From Terriglobales bacterium (GTDB taxonomy: Bacteria; Acidobacteriota; Terriglobia; Terriglobales; Acidobacteriaceae), in assembly GCA_025936825.1 (NCBI GenBank), contig JAICSO010000014.1, positions 62,001-126,000 on the forward strand: a DNA stretch of 64,000 bases, in the 5' to 3' direction. A model generated the notes under the pieces. The model was not told where the DNA came from. It ran no database searches and was given only the letters and a program-made list of their open reading frames with translations. This document shows, piece by piece, positions 17,568 through 25,656 of this stretch. Made by a program: the position numbers and the translations under genes. Numbering within the stretch: position 1 is the stretch's first letter; every line of letters starts with the position of its first letter.

Positions 17568-20548
17568 CGCGTATTTGGGATCGCTCGAGATCTGACCTTC
17601 TCTTTTACCTGACGTGGGGGCTGTTAGTCTTGTCAGCTTGTCATCACACCTCATCGCCCGAAGAATCGTTTGCCCGCGCCCGCCAAGCGTTCGAGCGCGG
17701 TGATCTCCCCGCCAGCCAGGCCGAAGCTGAGCGTGGCTATAAGCGATTTGCTAAGTCCCACCCGGCGTGGAGCGTGAAATTTGGTGTCCTCGAAGCGGAA
17801 AGCCTCCTGTGGCGCGGAATGGGCCCGCAAGCACTCAACTTGCTCAATAGGCTTTCGGCACCCGACGATCGCTCATCTGCAATCTCCATTTCCACTCTTC
17901 GCGGCCTAAGCTATTCTCGCCTGCACCGGTTCAGCGATGCTGAAAGCGAATTTAAAGCGGCGGCAACACTATGTGCGCCTGCCATCGATCTAAATTGTGG
18001 AGCCCTGTTGCGGGCTCAAGGAGTGATGTCAATCGAGCAGGGAAGATTCGAGCAGGCTCAGCATTTCTTCAGTGATAGTTTGGCGTTTGCGCGCGCCCAC
18101 AAAGACGAGTTCCTTGAGGTAACTGCTCTTCAGAACTTAGGTGTTTCTTCTCTTCAGCAGAATCATTTTGAAGATTCAATTGAGTGGTCTCATTCAGCGC
18201 TTCGTCTTTCGACTCAGCTCCGAGCCGCCCGAGTGACGGAAGCGGTTGTAGGGAATCTTGGTTGGGCCTACTACAAGTTGGGAGACTCTGGAAAGGCGCT
18301 GGAATCGTTCATTGCTGCAGAACAGAGCGCTGAAAAAGTGGGTGATGTTCTAGGAGAAGTCATCTGGCTCACGGATATTGGATCCATCTATCTGGATCAG
18401 ACCGATTACAAAGACGCGGAGCAGTCATTCATCAAGGCTCTGAACCTTGCAAATCAGCTCAACGCTAAGGAATACATCCGAAATGCCCGCATACCTCTGT
18501 CTATTGCTTACGTGCGCGAGGGTAGGTCTAACGATGCCGATTACTCCGCCGATCAGGCAATCACCTCCGCTCGTGCCGACGGCAACCGTCTCGACGAACT
18601 CTATCCGCTGCTGGTGAAAGGGCAGGTGGCGGCACAGTTGCATGATAGCGCCAAAGCTGAATCCATCTTCCGCGAGGTGGCCAACGATCCTCAGAGCGAC
18701 TCGTCGCTGAAGTGGGAGGCGCAGCACTCGCTGGCCCGCCTCCAAGAAGGTGAGGGCCATCTAGTGCCTGCACGGCGCGAATATGAAGCTGCGCTGTGCA
18801 CGTTCGAGAGGGCGCGTTCGTCCGTTCATCACGAAGAGTCGAAGCTGCCGTTCTTCACCAACGCCGCACGAATATACGACGACTACATTTCCTTTCTGGT
18901 TAAGTCGGGGCAGGCGCGGCGCGCTCTCGAAGTCGCCGACTACAGCCGTGGGCGCACTCTGGCAGAAGGGCTTGGTGTGCTGCGGAACGAAGGTTGCGCG
19001 GCTCCTCCGCTAAACCCAGAGCGCGTGGCCGCCAGCGCAAACGCGACCATCCTCTACTACTGGTTAGGGCAGCAGCAATCATATCTCTGGGCCATCACAA
19101 AGAACGGAGTTCGCAATTATGCGCTGCCGCCGGCGTCTCAAATCAACGACGGCGTGCGCCGCTATCGGGAGGCGTTGGTCAACGGCGAAGATGTCGTGGC
19201 GAATTCCAATACGGATGGTTTGCGGCTTTATCAGCAACTCGTGGCGCCGGCGATGCCACTGCTGGAAGCCGATACGCAGGCTCGGAATCGTTCAAAAATC
19301 GGTTTGTCGCGGATGGCGAGGGCACCTCAGCGGCTAAAGCCGGCATCTTTTTCGGGCTGGGGCGGCACGGCTGGAAGCCGTGCCCTTCCCAACCCTGCGA
19401 AGAGCAGTTCTGATCTGTGCCTCGACACTTCACCTCAGCGGCTAAAGCCGGCGTCTCTTTCGGGATCGAGCGGCACGGCTGGAAGCCGTGCCCTCCCCAA
19501 CCCTGCGAAGAGCAGTTCTGATCTGTGCCTCGACACTTCACCTCAGCGGCTAAAGCCGGTGTCTTTTCCGAGCTCGGGCGGCACGGCTGGAAGCCGTGCC
19601 CTCCCCAACCTGATTAACAGCAGTTCTAGTGGAAGCCGTGCCCTCCCCAACCTGACTGAGAGCAGTTCTAAGAGAAGCCGCGCCCTCCCCAACTCGACTG
19701 AGAGCAGTTCTAATCCGCGTTTCGGCACTTCGGCCCCGCGCATCATCATCGTGCCCGACGGCAGTCTGAATAGCCTCAACTTTGAGACGCTGCTCGCGCC
19801 TGGCAATCCTTCGCCGCATTATTGGATCGAAGACGCGACCATCACAAATGTGCAGTCGTTGCGCTTGCTTGCCGCCGAGAAACCGATGTCGGACAGGCTT
19901 GCCCTGAGCCAAGCCGAAGGGAATGTCCGACCCACATCAAAGCTGCTGCTCGTGGGTGACGCTGTTCCACATCCTCCCGAATACCCGGCGTTGCCGAATG
20001 CGAAATTGGAAATTCAGAACATCGACAAACATTTTCAAGCCAGCGCGGTGACCGAATACACCCAGTCGTCCGCGACGGCCGCCGCGTTTCTCGACAGCAA
20101 GCCCGAGCAGTACTCCTACATCCATTTTGTCGCGCACGCTGTGGCGAGCAGCCAGGTTCCGCTCGACTCTGCCGTGATCCTTTCGCCCAGCGGCAGAGAT
20201 GATTCTTTCAAGCTCTACGCCCGCGACATCATTCAGCATCGCTTGCGTGCGCGATTGGTGACGGTTTCGGCGTGCTATGGCGCGGGCACGCGCTCATACA
20301 ACGGCGAGGGCTTGATCGGGTTGTCCTGGGCATTTCTTCGTGCGGGCGCGCACAACACCATCGGCGCATTGTGGGAAGTGAACGATGCGTCTACACCGCA
20401 ACTCATGGATCGCTTCTACGCTGAGTTGCAAGCAGGTCGCAGTCCCTACGTCGCCCTCCGCGATGCCAAACTCGCGCTCATGCACTCCAGCCACGTTCTC
20501 AGCAAGCCGTTTTACTGGGCGCCGTTCCAGTTGTACGGAACCTCTTAA
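17504..20548 (+). CDS. Lipoprotein with TPR repeats and a CHAT caspase-like domain
   Basis: 1014 aa. A long polar leader (to about residue 30) precedes a hydrophobic signal with the lipobox LLVLSAC, so it is probably a lipoprotein. Residues about 50-470 form TPR-like helical repeats. The C-terminal CHAT domain (about 740-1014) keeps the protease dyad: H878 in FVAHAV and C924 in SACYGAG, followed by GEGLIGLSWAFLRAGA and the ALWEVND motif. Between them, residues 608-737 are a run of in-frame tandem repeats (separate entry). Chain: ECF sigma, anti-sigma, unknown protein, CHAT. It could be a protease triggered by the same stress. The start could be later than ATG 17504, as this overlaps the previous gene. 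Confidence 0.86.
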   Translation: MSRARNDDGGGNDHKRPHVSIARIWDRSRSDLLFYLTWGLLVLSACHHTSSPEESFARARQAFERGDLPASQAEAERGYKRFAKSHPAWSVKFGVLEAESLLWRGMGPQALNLLNRLSAPDDRSSAISISTLRGLSYSRLHRFSDAESEFKAAATLCAPAIDLNCGALLRAQGVMSIEQGRFEQAQHFFSDSLAFARAHKDEFLEVTALQNLGVSSLQQNHFEDSIEWSHSALRLSTQLRAARVTEAVVGNLGWAYYKLGDSGKALESFIAAEQSAEKVGDVLGEVIWLTDIGSIYLDQTDYKDAEQSFIKALNLANQLNAKEYIRNARIPLSIAYVREGRSNDADYSADQAITSARADGNRLDELYPLLVKGQVAAQLHDSAKAESIFREVANDPQSDSSLKWEAQHSLARLQEGEGHLVPARREYEAALCTFERARSSVHHEESKLPFFTNAARIYDDYISFLVKSGQARRALEVADYSRGRTLAEGLGVLRNEGCAAPPLNPERVAASANATILYYWLGQQQSYLWAITKNGVRNYALPPASQINDGVRRYREALVNGEDVVANSNTDGLRLYQQLVAPAMPLLEADTQARNRSKIGLSRMARAPQRLKPASFSGWGGTAGSRALPNPAKSSSDLCLDTSPQRLKPASLSGSSGTAGSRALPNPAKSSSDLCLDTSPQRLKPVSFPSSGGTAGSRALPNLINSSSSGSRALPNLTESSSKRSRALPNSTESSSNPRFGTSAPRIIIVPDGSLNSLNFETLLAPGNPSPHYWIEDATITNVQSLRLLAAEKPMSDRLALSQAEGNVRPTSKLLLVGDAVPHPPEYPALPNAKLEIQNIDKHFQASAVTEYTQSSATAAAFLDSKPEQYSYIHFVAHAVASSQVPLDSAVILSPSGRDDSFKLYARDIIQHRLRARLVTVSACYGAGTRSYNGEGLIGLSWAFLRAGAHNTIGALWEVNDASTPQLMDRFYAELQAGRSPYVALRDAKLALMHSSHVLSKPFYWAPFQLYGTS
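19325..19714 (+). repeat. In-frame tandem repeats inside the CHAT gene, from a dispersed palindromic element
   Basis: Unit A is 108 bp (36 codons), starting at 19325, 19433 and 19541; the third copy runs into unit B, 42 bp (14 codons), at 19589, 19631 and 19673. Each A unit holds two palindromes, CGGCT-AA-AGCCG and GGCACGGCT-GG-AAGCCGTGCC. The encoded sequence is PQRLKP…GTAGSRALPN…SSSDL…, low in order and rich in Ser/Pro/Arg. A lone copy of the first palindrome lies in non-coding DNA at 3852-3870. All periods are multiples of three, so the reading frame is kept. Confidence 0.92.
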
Positions 20549-20586
20549 GTAGAACTCCTCAGCAGAGTTCGGTCTCAAGGTTCTCT

Positions 20587-20652
20587 CTTTGCGTTCTTTG
20601 CGCATTTTGCGGTAAGGAATTCAAACCGCAAAGGACGCGAAGTTCGCAAAGG
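20587..20652. repeat. Imperfect inverted repeat with TTTGCG arms
   Basis: Left arm 20587-20613 and right arm 20625-20652 pair over about 27 positions with roughly seven mismatches; arms read CTTTGCG…TTTGCGGT and its inverse. Same class of intergenic palindrome as at 562-623 and 7929-8081. It follows the CHAT stop by about 38 bp and could also end its transcript. Confidence 0.55.
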
Positions 20653-20710
20653 AAAACCAGCGCGATCCGTCGGCACAATCCGCATCGCCGTCGGCCCACA
20701 CGCATGAAAA

Positions 20711-20726
20711 TGTGATTGCGCTCACA
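20711..20726. promoter_or_regulatory. Perfect CRP-type operator (site 1)
   Basis: TGTGA-N6-TCACA, an exact match to the classic CRP/FNR-superfamily (CRP branch) half-sites, preceded by AAA. It lies 184 bp before the radical SAM start. The regulator is not in the window. Confidence 0.6.
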
Positions 20727-20735
20727 CGCAAGCGC

Positions 20736-20751
20736 CGTGATTTCAATCACA
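20736..20751. promoter_or_regulatory. CRP-type operator (site 2)
   Basis: CGTGA-N6-TCACA, one mismatch in the first half-site; its centre is 25 bp from that of site 1. The pair suggests cooperative control of the radical SAM gene. No clear -35/-10 downstream could be assigned. Confidence 0.55.
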
Positions 20752-20894
20752 TGTGAAAGACTCTTATTCCTCCAGTGTGCAGGATTTTGCGAGGGAGATT
20801 GTTGATATAGGACACCCGCTCGCGAAGCATTTCCTCATAATCCATTTGTCCTTACCACCTTAACCGCGCGAGCACCGGGCATTCCGCTTTTGGT

Positions 20895-22031
20895 TTGGCA
20901 CATGCAATATTTTTTCGTCAAATGGGCCACTATCGAAAACACTGCATCAGCTTTCTCATGTCGAGCACGTGCAACCTGGATTGCACTTACTGCTACGTTC
21001 CACATTGGGGCAACACCGTCGAACCTTGCGATCGCACCGTCGATCTCGATTTCGCGGTCGCGGGGATGAAGGAATTTTTCTCGTGGGCGCCCAAGCCAGC
21101 CATTCGTTTCTTCGCTGCGGGCGAACCAACCGTTGGCTTCAAACGCATGACGGAAATCGTAGACGAGGGCAGAAAACTCGCCGGCGACAAACTCCAGGTC
21201 GAACTCCAGACCAATGGCGTCTTCAACGGTCATATCGCTGATTGGGTGGATAAGAACGTTCAGATTCTCTGGATTTCGTGCGATGGACCGCCGGAGTACC
21301 AGGACAAGCAGCGGCCAGCCGTCAACGGGCGTGCCTCCAGCCCAATCGTCGAGAAAAACATTCGGCGGTTTGCCGAGCATTCCAAAATGCAGTTTGGCTG
21401 CCGCGCCACGTTCCTCTCCGAGAATTTCGACAAGCAAATCGCGGTGCTCGACTACTTTCGTTCTCTCGGCGTGAAGTACGTTTGCGGAGCACCTGCGTAT
21501 TCCTCGACCGTCAACGAGAAGACGCCCGTTCCGATGCTGGTGCGATTTGCGCAAGAATTCGTGCCGGCGTTTTATCACGCTCAGAAGAATGGCCAGTTCT
21601 ACCAGACGCACTTGATGGTCAATTTCGATGAGGAAGTCGATTCCTACTGCCGTGCCTGCACAACTCCAGTTTGTCCGCAGTTGACCTCGGACGGCCACGT
21701 CTCCTGCTGCGATTGGGCCTGCTTCGGCGAAAAATACCTAACCGGCGTGCTGCAAGACCTCGTCTACGGAAAGTGGGACAAAGAGAAAAAGGAGATTGTC
21801 TACAACGACGAGCGCAAGGCGAATATTGAAGCCCGCAATGTGAAGAACCTGGTGGAAGGCGATTGCAAAGGATGCCCGATCGTCAAGCACTGCGCGGAGG
21901 GCTGCATTGGCAAAGTGATGGTCCGTTCCGGCGGTCTGCACAAAATGGATCCCAACTGGTGCGCAGCCACCCGCTACCTTGCCGAGCACATTCCGTTAAA
22001 TACCGGCATTTATCCGGTCAACCACTCGTGA
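20895..22031 (+). CDS. Radical SAM protein with SPASM-like C-terminal cysteines
   Basis: 378 aa. The cluster motif C26-N-L-D-C30-T-Y-C33 binds the 4Fe-4S used to cleave S-adenosylmethionine; FFAAGEPTVG is the glycine-rich strand. The C-terminal third is cysteine-rich (SYCRACTTPVCPQ, VSCCDWACFG, GDCKGCPIVKHC, CIG), as in SPASM/maturase enzymes with auxiliary clusters, similar to the anaerobic sulfatase-maturase group. Start is TTG 20895 or ATG 20922, both without a clear Shine-Dalgarno. Single gene between two gaps; a terminator follows. No sulfatase or peptide precursor gene was found beside it. Confidence 0.87.
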   Translation: MAHAIFFRQMGHYRKHCISFLMSSTCNLDCTYCYVPHWGNTVEPCDRTVDLDFAVAGMKEFFSWAPKPAIRFFAAGEPTVGFKRMTEIVDEGRKLAGDKLQVELQTNGVFNGHIADWVDKNVQILWISCDGPPEYQDKQRPAVNGRASSPIVEKNIRRFAEHSKMQFGCRATFLSENFDKQIAVLDYFRSLGVKYVCGAPAYSSTVNEKTPVPMLVRFAQEFVPAFYHAQKNGQFYQTHLMVNFDEEVDSYCRACTTPVCPQLTSDGHVSCCDWACFGEKYLTGVLQDLVYGKWDKEKKEIVYNDERKANIEARNVKNLVEGDCKGCPIVKHCAEGCIGKVMVRSGGLHKMDPNWCAATRYLAEHIPLNTGIYPVNHS

Positions 22032-22036
22032 AATCG

Positions 22037-22070
22037 AAACCGGAGCGGCACTTGTCGCTCCGGTTTTCTG
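22037..22070 (+). terminator. Rho-independent terminator of the radical SAM gene
   Basis: An 11-bp perfect stem (22037-22047 with 22056-22066, arms AAACCGGAGCG/CGCTCCGGTTT) with an 8-nt loop, running into TTTTCTG, 6 bp after the stop codon. Confidence 0.85.
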
Positions 22071-22461
22071 ATTTCACAATGTCCTCGTAATCCGTTACTC
22101 GACTCGCACCTGCAACTTCCTCTCCGATTCTTCGCGGCGGAAACACGAACATTCATGTACGCAAGCGTTCGATGGAATTCTTCATTCTGCGATCCGTACA
22201 TGGCCGCAAGGTCGTTCGGACAACCGTTCACAAGTGCTTCTCCTGATGCTGCAATAACATGCCAGTTTTAAAACCTCAGTAACCATCTGCGCTTGACATG
22301 CCCGATTTCTCGCGGTTTTCGACAATGCACGTCCCAACCTGCAGTGCATGTCAGAAGTACACAGCCCTCTGTTATCTCGTCGTAACCAGCCTGCTCACAC
22401 TAACGTAACGACAACGCAAGACAATACAACTCCGCTATTGAGCAGAGCTTGAAAGGACGAT
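22071..22461. other. Upstream region of the secreted beta-helix gene
   Basis: About 390 bp without a gene. A TTGACA hexamer at 22294-22299 lacks a well-spaced -10. A GAAAGGA Shine-Dalgarno ends the gap just before ATG 22462. No recognisable riboswitch. Confidence 0.4.
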
Positions 22462-25400
22462 ATGCCCCCAAAACTTGTCCGTCTCTGGCCTCGCGTTCGC
22501 GTTACAGGATTCACGAATTCTGTTTACGTCACCAGCCTCGTTCTAGTCTTCTCGCTATTGTTGTCGCTGCAGGCGGCAGCCCGGCGCCTGGAAAAGACCA
22601 CAACCACATCAGGCACGCGTCTCTTTGTGTCCGCCACCCTCCCTCAAGGGAAGGTTGGCACTCCGTACGTCGGAGCCCTAGGAGTTCGCGGAGGTGTTGC
22701 CCCCTATTCCTTCACGGAAACGGGATCGCTGCCGGCAGGGATTGTGCTGAATGCGAGCACCGGCGCCTTTTCAGGAACGCCCACGGCTTCAGGTATCTTT
22801 TATTTCACCGCTAGAGTTGCGGACAGCATCGGCAACGTCGGCGACAGAAGGCTCTATATTTCCATTGCGCCTGCCGCTGCAGTCACGGTTCAAGTTTCGC
22901 CGACCAGCGCCACGGTTAATTCCGGCGCGACCCAGCAGTTCTCCGCCATAGTCAGCGGTTCGACCAATACGAATGTGACTTGGTCGACGAGCGCGGGTTC
23001 GATTTCGAGCACCGGCGTGCTCACCGCACCCTCGGTCACCGCGATCTCCTATGTGACCGTCACTGCAACCAGCGCGGCCGCGGGAGACTCCAAGGCTTCC
23101 GCCATCGTTACGGTGAATCCACCGACATCTACCAACACCAGCATCACCGTTAGCTTGAATCCAACCAGCGCCACGATCACTTCGGGCGGAACTCAGCAGT
23201 TCCTGGCGGCGGTTAGCGGCACCAGCAACACGTCAGTCATCTGGTCTGCTAGTGCGGGTTCGATTTCGACCAACGGTTTACTCACGGCTCCGTCAGTTTC
23301 GGCTTCGACGTCTGTCACCATCACCGCAAAGAGCGCAGTGCATCCAGACTCCAAAGCGTACGCGACTGTGGCGGTGAATCCTTCCACCTCTTCACCCACG
23401 CCCACTAGCGTCAGCGTGAACGTCACGCCAGGCAGCGCAGTGGTTCAGACTTCAGGTACGGTTCAATTCAGTGCCTCTGTCAGCGGCAGCACCAATACCG
23501 GCGTCACTTGGAAGGCCGGATTGGGCACAATCAATTCGTCGGGTTTGTACACAGCGCCAACGTCCGGTGGCACCGACACCGTTATTGCTACCAGTCAGGC
23601 TGATACGACGAAAGCGGCATCGGCTACCGTCACTGTGCAATCTTCGACATCGCAGAACACCGGCGGCGGCAGCGGGACTTCCACACCACCTAACCCTGCC
23701 GCAAACGCTTATTGCTCCTCATCGGGAACCTGGACAGGAGCGACAACGGATGGACCCGCTAGCTTGCCAACCAAGTGTATGTACACACCGGTGAGCGGAA
23801 CGCCTTCGCCGGGCACGGTTCGTGGACCCGACTCCAGCACCACAGCGGTTCAGGCCGACATCAACGCGGCTGCCTGCGGCGACACGATCCTCGTCACTGC
23901 CGGATCGAGCCTGGGCACGATTTCGCTGCCTGCAAAAAAATGTGATAACGCCCACTGGATCACTATCAAGTCCACGGGCGTGAGCAACGCGAGCTTCCCG
24001 GCAGAGGGCGTTCGCATGACCCCGTGCTGGTCCGGCATTGCTTCGATGCCTAACCGGCCCGCTTATTCCTGCCCGAGTCCGCAAGTGTTGACCTTCAAGA
24101 TCGTCACTCCCGGATCCAGCAACGGAGTGAGCGTTCCGGGTGGCGATCACTATCGCATCATCGGCGCGGAAATCACCCGCGTCAGCACTGGCGGTGTTCC
24201 GATCTACAACCTTGTGGATCTCTCAACCGCCGGCACACAGACCAACAACATCATTTTCGATCGCGTCTGGTTCCACGGTATTCCGGGAGTGTTCCCCTCC
24301 ACATCCAGCTCGACGGATACCAGCACCACGCGAGCCATCTATCTTGGTCAATCCAACCACATTGCCGTGATCGACAGCTACTTCTCAGACTTCTATGACA
24401 CTGGAAGCATGTCGGCCAACGGCAACACCGACGCACAGTGCATTGGTGGCGGATTTGGCTCCATCCCGAACACAGGTTGGGGCGTCTACAAATTCGTGAA
24501 CAACCACTGCGAGGCTTCCGGCGAAGGATTCCTGCTGGGTGGCTCTTCTGGGCCCCCGCTGACTCCCTCGGGCTGCAGCGCAGGTGTGAACTGCAATCAG
24601 GACGTTCCCACGGACCTCGAAGTGCGCCAGAACTACTTCTTCAAGCCGCAATCGTGGAACGGCAACACCACGACTGTGAACACCGTCGGGTGGCCTGCCG
24701 TGAAGAATGGTTTCGAGATGAAGATTGGCGCCCGCGCGCTGTTCGAAGGTAATGTCATCGAGAACACCTGGTACTCGGCGCAGGTTGGGTATTGCTGGTC
24801 CACAGCTCCGAAGAACCAATCTGCATCCAGCGGCGGAACCCTCGTTGGCAGCGCTCCTACAGCGCTGACGAACGACTTCACGTATCGCTATAACTACTGC
24901 TACAACACCGCCTATGGAATTGGGTTGTATCAGACGATGGATGCCGGTTGCGCAAGCTGCCAGGCACAAGGCGCAAACCGCATCTCCATTCACGACAACG
25001 TCATTGGCGATAATCTGAACTTGGGCAACCTCGGTGCGACAACCACCGGCGATGGCATGGAGTTCATGTCCGTCCCCGATTCGACCGGGAGAGGCCTAAA
25101 TCAAATCAACAACGTAAACGTCTCGCACAACACCGTCGTCAAAGCTATACGAAGCCTGATGATCTTCGGCGCGAGCAGTGGCGAGTTTCATAATTGGACG
25201 CTTCAGAACAACCTTTGGGTCTACGGTATGTATGGCGTTGGCCCGATCGGCAACTCCGGCGGCTGCGACACGCCGTATGGATGGGGCAGTGACAACTTCA
25301 ATGGCATTCTGAACGCGTGCGTGAGCACATGGGCTGTCGATCACAATGCCGTGTTCAATTGGAACGGTGGCACTGCTGGCGTGAATTGGCCGAGCAATGG

Positions 25401-25599
25401 CACCGGCTCTGGCAATTCCTTCTTCACTGGAACCAGCGGTGTGGGTTTCACCAACTATGGAACAGGGAACAGCGGCTTCAACCCCGGCAACTATGCCTTA
25501 GCCACTTCCAGTACGTTGCACAATGCTGGAACTGACGGCAAGGATATTGGCGCCGATATCAGCACGCTGCTGAAAGTGATTGCTGGCGTTCGCCAATAA
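22462..25599 (+). CDS. Large secreted protein: Ig-like repeats plus right-handed beta-helix domain
   Basis: 1045 aa. Signal peptide (hydrophobic about residues 22-38). A putative-Ig (He_PIG-type) domain comes next: PYSFTETGSLPAGIVLNASTGAFSGTPTASG. Then three BIG2-like repeats of about 85-90 residues, each with VxVxPxSAxVxSGxTxQFSAxVSG and STSAGSISSxGxLTAPS. From about residue 410 to the end is a right-handed beta-helix domain (repeats such as HYRIIGAEITRV, YKFVNNHCEASGEG, FEGNVIENTWY) with many Cys and Asn. It is followed by a paralog lacking the Ig repeats. No catalytic motif seen; adhesion or polysaccharide binding is plausible. Confidence 0.82.
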   Translation: MPPKLVRLWPRVRVTGFTNSVYVTSLVLVFSLLLSLQAAARRLEKTTTTSGTRLFVSATLPQGKVGTPYVGALGVRGGVAPYSFTETGSLPAGIVLNASTGAFSGTPTASGIFYFTARVADSIGNVGDRRLYISIAPAAAVTVQVSPTSATVNSGATQQFSAIVSGSTNTNVTWSTSAGSISSTGVLTAPSVTAISYVTVTATSAAAGDSKASAIVTVNPPTSTNTSITVSLNPTSATITSGGTQQFLAAVSGTSNTSVIWSASAGSISTNGLLTAPSVSASTSVTITAKSAVHPDSKAYATVAVNPSTSSPTPTSVSVNVTPGSAVVQTSGTVQFSASVSGSTNTGVTWKAGLGTINSSGLYTAPTSGGTDTVIATSQADTTKAASATVTVQSSTSQNTGGGSGTSTPPNPAANAYCSSSGTWTGATTDGPASLPTKCMYTPVSGTPSPGTVRGPDSSTTAVQADINAAACGDTILVTAGSSLGTISLPAKKCDNAHWITIKSTGVSNASFPAEGVRMTPCWSGIASMPNRPAYSCPSPQVLTFKIVTPGSSNGVSVPGGDHYRIIGAEITRVSTGGVPIYNLVDLSTAGTQTNNIIFDRVWFHGIPGVFPSTSSSTDTSTTRAIYLGQSNHIAVIDSYFSDFYDTGSMSANGNTDAQCIGGGFGSIPNTGWGVYKFVNNHCEASGEGFLLGGSSGPPLTPSGCSAGVNCNQDVPTDLEVRQNYFFKPQSWNGNTTTVNTVGWPAVKNGFEMKIGARALFEGNVIENTWYSAQVGYCWSTAPKNQSASSGGTLVGSAPTALTNDFTYRYNYCYNTAYGIGLYQTMDAGCASCQAQGANRISIHDNVIGDNLNLGNLGATTTGDGMEFMSVPDSTGRGLNQINNVNVSHNTVVKAIRSLMIFGASSGEFHNWTLQNNLWVYGMYGVGPIGNSGGCDTPYGWGSDNFNGILNACVSTWAVDHNAVFNWNGGTAGVNWPSNGTGSGNSFFTGTSGVGFTNYGTGNSGFNPGNYALATSSTLHNAGTDGKDIGADISTLLKVIAGVRQ

Positions 25600-25619
25600 C
25601 CGTTAACTGAACTTCCAAA

Positions 25620-25656
25620 AAAATGGCATCGGGTATAGTTGTCCCGATGCCATTTT
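25620..25656 (+). terminator. Perfect 14-bp hairpin with T-rich tail, containing the start codons of the next gene
   Basis: Stem 25620-25633 with 25643-25656, 9-nt loop (TATAGTTGT), then TTTTC…; by itself a strong intrinsic terminator for the first beta-helix gene. Both candidate ATGs of the second gene (25623 in the left arm, 25647 in the right arm) are inside the stem. Confidence 0.75.

Noticed and set aside
20835-21698. 287-codon minus-strand frame
   Set aside because: Antisense to the radical SAM gene, where the CxxxCxxC motif is on the plus strand.
22294-22330. TTGACA promoter for the beta-helix gene
   Set aside because: No -10 hexamer at an acceptable spacing.
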